Source: Lutibacter sp. UBA4458 (GTDB taxonomy: Bacteria; Bacteroidota; Bacteroidia; Flavobacteriales; Flavobacteriaceae). Taken from it: a DNA stretch of 20,578 nucleotides. Below are positions 16,184-20,578 of this stretch, in pieces. A model generated the notes under the pieces. That model saw only the letters and a program-made list of their open reading frames with translations, ran no database searches and was not told the origin of the DNA. Within the stretch, counting starts at the first letter, position 1, and each line of letters opens with the position of its first letter. The translations under genes were made by a program, and so were the position numbers. The stretch lies in assembly GCA_002390165.1 (NCBI GenBank), contig DGOU01000237.1:1-20578 (forward strand), written 5' to 3'.

Positions 16184-19100
16184 ATGAAAAAAATCTATAG
16201 TTATTTATTAGTCTTTTCAATGTTAATTTTAGTATTAAGTTGTGAAAAGAAAATTAAAAAGGCAGACTTATTTTTTGAGGCAGTAAGTTCAAACGAATCG
16301 GGTATTAATTTCTCAAATAATTTAACCGACACCAATGATATGAACATTGTTGAGTATTTATATTATTATAATGGAGGCGGTGTTGCTATTGGCGATATTA
16401 ATAATGATGGTTTAGATGATATATACTTTACTGCAAATCAATTGCCAGATAGGTTATACCTAAATTTAGGTAATATGAAATTTAAAGATATTACAAAAAG
16501 TTCAGGAATAATAATGGATAATAGTTGGTCAACTGGAGTAACTATGGCCGATGTTAATAATGATGGGTTTTTAGATATATACGTTTCTAAACTAGGGAAT
16601 TTAAAAACATTTATGTGCCATAATCAACTTTATATAAATAATGGAGATAATACTTTTTCAGAATCTTCAAAAATATATGGTTTAGATTTTTCAGGATTTT
16701 CAACACAATCTACCTTTTTTGATTTTGACAATGATGGCGATTTAGATATGTATTTAATGAATCATTCTGTACATACCATTAAAAATTATGGAAATGCGGA
16801 AAAAAGAAATGAAGTTGATCCTATTTCTGGAGATATTTTATTCGAAAATAAAATGAATGAATCCGAGAAAAAATTTGTAAACATATCTCAAAAAGCAGGA
16901 ATTTATAGTAGCTCTCTTGGTTTTGGATTAGCACTAATTGCATCGGATGTAAATCAAGATGGTTTAATGGATATTTATGTGGGTAATGATTTTCATGAAA
17001 AAGATTATTTATATATAAATCAAGGAGATAAAACATTTAAAGAATCTTCTGAAGAGTTTTTGAGTAGTACTTCTCAAGCATCTATGGGTGTTGATATTGC
17101 CGATATGAATAACGACCATCTTTTTGATATTTTTACTTTAGATATGATGCCGAATGATGCAAATATATTTTTAAAGTCTGGTGGAGAAGATATGAGTAGA
17201 GTTAAGCAAATAAAAAGTAATTTTGGGTTTGCTAATCAATATGCCAGAAATTATTTTCATTTAAACAGAGATAATAAATCATTCTCAGACATTGCTTTAA
17301 TGACAAAAACGTTTGCAACAGACTGGAGTTGGTCACCTTTACTTCAAGATTTTGACAATGATGGTTTAAACGATATTTTTGTTACAACTGGTATTTACAA
17401 AAGGCCTAACGATTTAGATTATATTAATTTTTTAACCAATATAAATATTCCTAACAAAGCAAGTAAAAAAGAACGTGCTAAAATAGCGAAAAGTTTAATT
17501 GCCAAAATGCCTTCAAATAAAATTCCAAATGTAGTATTTAAAAATAATGGAAATTTAAATTTTAGTAGAACAACAACAACTTCTGGGCTTAAAAAATCAT
17601 TTTCTAATGGCGCAGCTTATAGCGATTTAGATAATGATGGCGATGTAGATATAGTAGTTAATAATATTAATGAAAAAGCTACAATATTAGAAAATAAAAG
17701 CGAGGGTAATAAAACTAATAGTTATGTTTCTTTTAGTTTTCAAGGAAATAAACAAAATGAAATAATAGTTGGAACAAAAGCTGTTGTATATTGTGGAGAC
17801 AAGTATTTTGTAAAAGAGGTAAGTACTACTAAAGGGTTTCAATCTTCTTCATCTCCTGTACTTCATTTCGGACTAGGAGTAATTAAAAATATTGATTCCG
17901 TTAAAGTTATTTGGCCAGATGGAGCAGTTCAAACAGAGAAAAAAATTGCAATTAATAAGAAAAGCACCATTAAAAGGTTAAACAAAAACCTTAACAGAAT
18001 AGATAGAAAATTTGTTAATAATGCAAATAATTTTTTCACATTTCCTTTTTCTCATCAAGAAAATGTTTATTTCGATTATGAAAAGGAACCTTTAATTCCT
18101 GAAATTCTTTCCGCTGAAGGACCTGCTGTTGTTCAAGAAGATTTTAATAATGATGGTTTAAAAGATATTTATTTGGGCGGTGCAAGATTTCAATCGTCAA
18201 GAATCTTTTTTAAACAAAAAAATGGAAGTTATAAAAGTCCAGTTATAGATGTTTTTGAAAAAGATAATAAATTTGAGGATGTAGATGCAACAAGTATTGA
18301 TATTGATAATGATGGAGATCAAGACTTATATGTTTTAAGTGGAGGTGGTGATAAATTAGAACGTGATATGCTGCTTGAAGATAGAATTTATATTAATAAT
18401 GGGAAAGGTAATTTTAAAAGATTAAAAATGCCTTTATTTAGAACCAATGGAGGTTCAGTTTCTAGCTGTGATTTTGACAACGATGGTTTTACCGATTTGT
18501 TTATTGGAAGCAGATCAATACCAATGGGATATGGGCTTTCACCATATAGTTTTATTTTAAGAAATAACCATGGTAAAGGATTTAAAATTGTTCAAAAATC
18601 TAGGCTTGGTATGGTAACAGATAGTAAATGGGCGGATATTAATGGAGATAAATTATTAGATTTAGTAGTAGTTGGTGACTGGATGCCAATAACCGTTTTA
18701 ATAAATAATGGAGATAAAACTTTTACAAACCAAACTAAATCTTTAGGTCTAGAAAATACTAAGGGATTATGGAATACTATAGCTATAGAAGATATTGATC
18801 AAAATGGCACAATGGATATTGTTGGCGGTAATCAAGGATTAAATTTTAAATGGAAAGCATCTGTAGAGCATCCAGTTAAATTATATTTAGATGATTTTGA
18901 TAAAAACGGACAGTTAGATCCATTTATTTTTTATGATTTTTACGGACGATACATACCTTTTGATTCAAGAGATTTATTGTTAAGTCAAATGCCAGAATTA
19001 AGTAAAAAGTTTCCTACATATAACAAATTTGCTACTATTCAAACAATTACTGATTTAACAGGTGAATCTGAAAATCAAATATTGGAAAAGAAAGAAATTC

Positions 19101-19459
19101 AAGAGCTCAGATCTATGATATATTATAATTTTGATGGTTCTTTTAAAGGTGAACCTTTACCAAAAGAAGCTCAATTTAGTTGTATTCAAAATTTTTATGT
19201 AGATAAAATTAAAGGAAACCCAACTTTAATGTTTATTGGAAATAATTATAACAGCGTTGCAGAATTAGGAAACACTAATTTTAATTCTGGAGGTATTTAT
19301 TCGTCCTATAAAAATAATGAATTTTCATCCTTTAATTTTTTATCAATACCAGCACATTTAAACGGAAGAAAACTTGTTTTTTTAGGAGGAAATTTATTTT
19401 TGGCAGTTTCAAATAACGACCACTCATATTTGTTTTATAGACCTAATAAAAAAGAATAA
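16184..19459 (+). CDS. VCBS/FG-GAP repeat and ASPIC/UnbV lipoprotein, paralog 3
   Basis: A 1,091-residue lipoprotein (lipobox VLSC, Cys20), starting 4 nt after paralog 2. First-half loops begin at 71, 123, 180, 255, 307, 389 and 481, with the same 82- and 92-residue gaps holding ATDWSW and TGIYK. The ASPIC/UnbV domain spans about 529-581 (TKGFQSSSSPVLHFGLG, VKVIWPDG). Second-half loops begin at 653, 706, 763, 818, 870 and 904. The seventh loop, present in both other paralogs, is degenerate here (FYVDKIKGNP, about 1004-1013), so the final calcium site looks lost. The conserved NDFFERDYLY segment reads NDFHEKDYLY. It is the most diverged of the three by eye and the last gene of the operon, followed by an AT-rich region with a weak hairpin. 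No enzymatic motif is visible. Confidence 0.92.
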   Translation: MKKIYSYLLVFSMLILVLSCEKKIKKADLFFEAVSSNESGINFSNNLTDTNDMNIVEYLYYYNGGGVAIGDINNDGLDDIYFTANQLPDRLYLNLGNMKFKDITKSSGIIMDNSWSTGVTMADVNNDGFLDIYVSKLGNLKTFMCHNQLYINNGDNTFSESSKIYGLDFSGFSTQSTFFDFDNDGDLDMYLMNHSVHTIKNYGNAEKRNEVDPISGDILFENKMNESEKKFVNISQKAGIYSSSLGFGLALIASDVNQDGLMDIYVGNDFHEKDYLYINQGDKTFKESSEEFLSSTSQASMGVDIADMNNDHLFDIFTLDMMPNDANIFLKSGGEDMSRVKQIKSNFGFANQYARNYFHLNRDNKSFSDIALMTKTFATDWSWSPLLQDFDNDGLNDIFVTTGIYKRPNDLDYINFLTNINIPNKASKKERAKIAKSLIAKMPSNKIPNVVFKNNGNLNFSRTTTTSGLKKSFSNGAAYSDLDNDGDVDIVVNNINEKATILENKSEGNKTNSYVSFSFQGNKQNEIIVGTKAVVYCGDKYFVKEVSTTKGFQSSSSPVLHFGLGVIKNIDSVKVIWPDGAVQTEKKIAINKKSTIKRLNKNLNRIDRKFVNNANNFFTFPFSHQENVYFDYEKEPLIPEILSAEGPAVVQEDFNNDGLKDIYLGGARFQSSRIFFKQKNGSYKSPVIDVFEKDNKFEDVDATSIDIDNDGDQDLYVLSGGGDKLERDMLLEDRIYINNGKGNFKRLKMPLFRTNGGSVSSCDFDNDGFTDLFIGSRSIPMGYGLSPYSFILRNNHGKGFKIVQKSRLGMVTDSKWADINGDKLLDLVVVGDWMPITVLINNGDKTFTNQTKSLGLENTKGLWNTIAIEDIDQNGTMDIVGGNQGLNFKWKASVEHPVKLYLDDFDKNGQLDPFIFYDFYGRYIPFDSRDLLLSQMPELSKKFPTYNKFATIQTITDLTGESENQILEKKEIQELRSMIYYNFDGSFKGEPLPKEAQFSCIQNFYVDKIKGNPTLMFIGNNYNSVAELGNTNFNSGGIYSSYKNNEFSSFNFLSIPAHLNGRKLVFLGGNLFLAVSNNDHSYLFYRPNKKE

Positions 19460-19495
19460 GGTTAAATTAAATCTATTAATTGATTAAACTTTAAT

Positions 19496-19520
19496 TAATA
19501 AAAAGTTAATTTTTTTATTA
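19496..19520 (+). terminator. Weak A/T-only hairpin after the VCBS operon
   Basis: TAATAAAAA (19496-19504) pairs perfectly with TTTTTATTA (19512-19520) around a 7-nt loop, 37 nt after the paralog 3 stop. With no G-C pairs it would be a poor intrinsic terminator, so read-through into the CRTAC1 gene is possible. It also overlaps a GTTAAT motif. Confidence 0.3.
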
Positions 19521-19530
19521 GAAAACCACT

Positions 19531-19552
19531 TAAAAGTTAATGAAAGGTTAAC
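19531..19552 (+). promoter_or_regulatory. 11-bp-spaced GTTAA repeats upstream of the CRTAC1 gene
   Basis: TAAAAGTTAAT (19531-19541) and GAAAGGTTAAC (19542-19552) abut head to tail, matching at 8 of 11 positions, with GTTAA cores exactly 11 bp apart. A further AAAAAGTTAAT sits at 19500-19510. The pair lies 28 bp upstream of the putative -33 element, a suitable activator position, and mirrors the tandem repeats upstream of susC. Shared control by the OmpR-type regulator is inferred. The second repeat includes the palindrome GGTTAACC, which could be an unrelated site. Confidence 0.45.
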
Positions 19553-19580
19553 CTCTCTAAATTAAGTTATTTATACTTTA

Positions 19581-19608
19581 TTTGGTAGGTTTATTAGAGT
19601 TATCTTTG
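19581..19608 (+). promoter_or_regulatory. Putative Bacteroidota promoter for the CRTAC1 gene
   Basis: TTTG (19581-19584) and TATCTTTG (19601-19608) match the -33 and TAnnTTTG -7 elements, with a 16-bp spacer that is one base short of the usual range. This is the best promoter match in the window. It implies a leader of roughly 230 nt. Confidence 0.45.
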
Positions 19609-19843
19609 TATGTAAATTGACCAATGGCATATTAGATTATCCCCTTAATTTTCTTGACCGGATAAACTATTTTACTTAATACATTTTTCAATTTTAAATC
19701 TTAAATAAAGTGCTTTTATTAAATAACAGATAAAGCAATTTTCTTTTGTAATAAATTTGTTTTTTATTACTATTAGATTTTTATAAAAAAAGATTTAAAA
19801 ATTTTAAGGATTGGTTAATTTTTTAAATTAAATCAATATTAAA

Positions 19844-20578
19844 ATGAATTTAAAAAGTAACTATTTCTATAGTAGTAATAGATTTAAAATTTTTAGCATT
19901 CTTACCGTTATCCTTCTTTTCTTAACAGGATGCAATTCAAATAATAAGTCTAAAGCAGAAAACAAAAGCAAAACATTTAAATCTCCACCACCTACAGATG
20001 ATTTTTTTCAGGAAGTTGGACAAGTGTCTGGGTTAGATTTTGTGCATTCCATTGGCGATGATCATATGACAAACATTATTGAATCCGTTGGTGGTGGTGC
20101 TGCATTTTTAGATTTTGATCAGGATGGTTTTATGGATATATATGCTTGCAGTGGCACTTGGATTAAAACATTTAGTAAAAGTGAAAAACCAAAAATTTTA
20201 GAGGAAAACCGCCTGTATCACAATTTAAAGAATGGAACTTTTGAAGATGTTACTAAAAAGGCAAAAGTAGGAGGAGCAAAATATAGTATGGGAATTTCTG
20301 TTGGAGACTTTAATAATGATGGATATCCTGATATTTATTTAAGCAATTACGGTAAAAACACCTTGTTTAAAAATAATGGCGATGGCACTTTTAAAGATAT
20401 AACTAAACAATCTTTAATTGGAGGAGGAATTGAATGTAGTGTTGGTGCGGTTTGGTTTGATTATGATAATGATGGCTTATTAGATTTATACGTAGGTAAT
20501 TACTTAAAATTTGATCCCAATTATAAATATTATTATGCGCCAGACGGATTTCCAGGTCCATTAGCTTACGATAGCCAA
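19844..20578 (+). CDS. CRTAC1-type VCBS/FG-GAP lipoprotein, C-terminus outside window
   Basis: The first 245 codons are present and the frame is open to the right edge. The lipoprotein signal ends in LTGC (Cys30), followed by a polar, Lys-rich tether. Calcium loops DFDQDGFMD (90-98), DFNNDGYPD (155-163) and DYDNDGLLD (206-214) mark the start of an FG-GAP propeller, and YAPDGFPGPLAY (231-242) is a segment typical of CRTAC1/ASPIC proteins. It differs from the three upstream paralogs: the N-terminus reads IIESVGGGAAFLDF rather than YNGGGVAIGD, and the large inserts are not in the same places, so it belongs to another subfamily. A 384-bp gap with its own promoter candidate suggests a separate transcription unit. 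Presumed surface-exposed; function unknown. Confidence 0.9.
   Translation, partial: MNLKSNYFYSSNRFKIFSILTVILLFLTGCNSNNKSKAENKSKTFKSPPPTDDFFQEVGQVSGLDFVHSIGDDHMTNIIESVGGGAAFLDFDQDGFMDIYACSGTWIKTFSKSEKPKILEENRLYHNLKNGTFEDVTKKAKVGGAKYSMGISVGDFNNDGYPDIYLSNYGKNTLFKNNGDGTFKDITKQSLIGGGIECSVGAVWFDYDNDGLLDLYVGNYLKFDPNYKYYYAPDGFPGPLAYDSQ

Larger units (their letters stand above)
19460..19843. promoter_or_regulatory. 384-bp AT-rich region between the VCBS operon and the CRTAC1 gene
   Basis: No credible gene is present. It holds a weak A/T hairpin (19496-19520) that may end the operon, 11-bp-spaced GTTAA repeats (19531-19552), a promoter candidate (19581-19608) and then about 230 nt of apparent leader. 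In the leader, TTATCC (19637-19642) and GGATAA (19660-19665) are inverted copies. A second TAnnTTTG match, TAAATTTG at 19752-19759, has no -33 partner. Confidence 0.5.

Noticed and set aside
9029..19459. Many GATGGWGAT-like DNA repeats that might be taken for a repeat array or CRISPR
   Set aside because: They encode the DxDxDG calcium loops, are irregularly spaced by 90-310 bp and vary at third positions, so they are protein-level repeats.
19637..19665. Inverted TTATCC/GGATAA pair in the CRTAC1 leader as a riboswitch or terminator
   Set aside because: Six base pairs around a 17-nt loop with no T-tract and no recognisable conserved core; chance cannot be excluded.

Overview
The window looks like a chromosomal segment of a low-GC, probably marine member of the Bacteroidota, most likely Flavobacteriaceae. 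This rests on the very AT-rich DNA, a SusC/SusD pair, lipoprotein signals of Bacteroidota type, promoter elements resembling TAnnTTTG, poor Shine-Dalgarno sequences, and large VCBS/FG-GAP + ASPIC/UnbV lipoproteins. No tRNA, rRNA, insertion sequence, integrase or CRISPR array was seen. The genus cannot be fixed from the sequence alone.

Layout: (1) 1-1533, minus strand: the N-terminal two-thirds of a GH97 (SusB-like) glycoside hydrolase lipoprotein. (2) 1534-1849: a divergent regulatory region with a repeated CTATTTAGTT element. (3) 1850-3813: a two-component system, a membrane histidine kinase with a TTG start followed after 2 nt by an OmpR-type response regulator. (4) 3814-4197: a dense regulatory region upstream of susC. 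It holds two LacI-type palindromes 72 bp apart, a head-to-tail pair of 11-bp ATTAACTTTTT repeats, a -7 element, and a leader with three TGATAGT/ACTATCA elements. (5) 4198-8820: a SusC-like TonB-dependent receptor and a SusD-like lipoprotein, ended by a perfect 40-bp palindromic terminator. (6) 9029-19459: a tightly packed operon of three paralogous lipoproteins of about 1,100 residues. Each carries two sets of calcium-loop (VCBS/FG-GAP) repeats around an ASPIC/UnbV domain. A 203-codon lipoprotein of unknown family lies between the first two. (7) 19460-19843: a second regulatory region that again carries 11-bp-spaced GTTAA repeats. (8) 19844 to the end: the start of a fourth, differently built CRTAC1-type lipoprotein.

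How it may work together (inference): the SusC/D pair imports an oligomeric ligand, probably a glycan given the GH97 neighbour. The double-propeller lipoproteins would sit in the outer envelope and bind or present ligand. The local two-component system is a good candidate to control susCD and the downstream CRTAC1 gene, because 11-bp-spaced direct repeats, the classical geometry for OmpR/PhoB-type regulators, lie upstream of both. A LacI-type regulator encoded elsewhere may add carbon-source control. The most unusual content is the run of three double-propeller lipoproteins with an orphan small lipoprotein in place of the usual CAZymes downstream of susCD, and the repeated regulator-site architecture.
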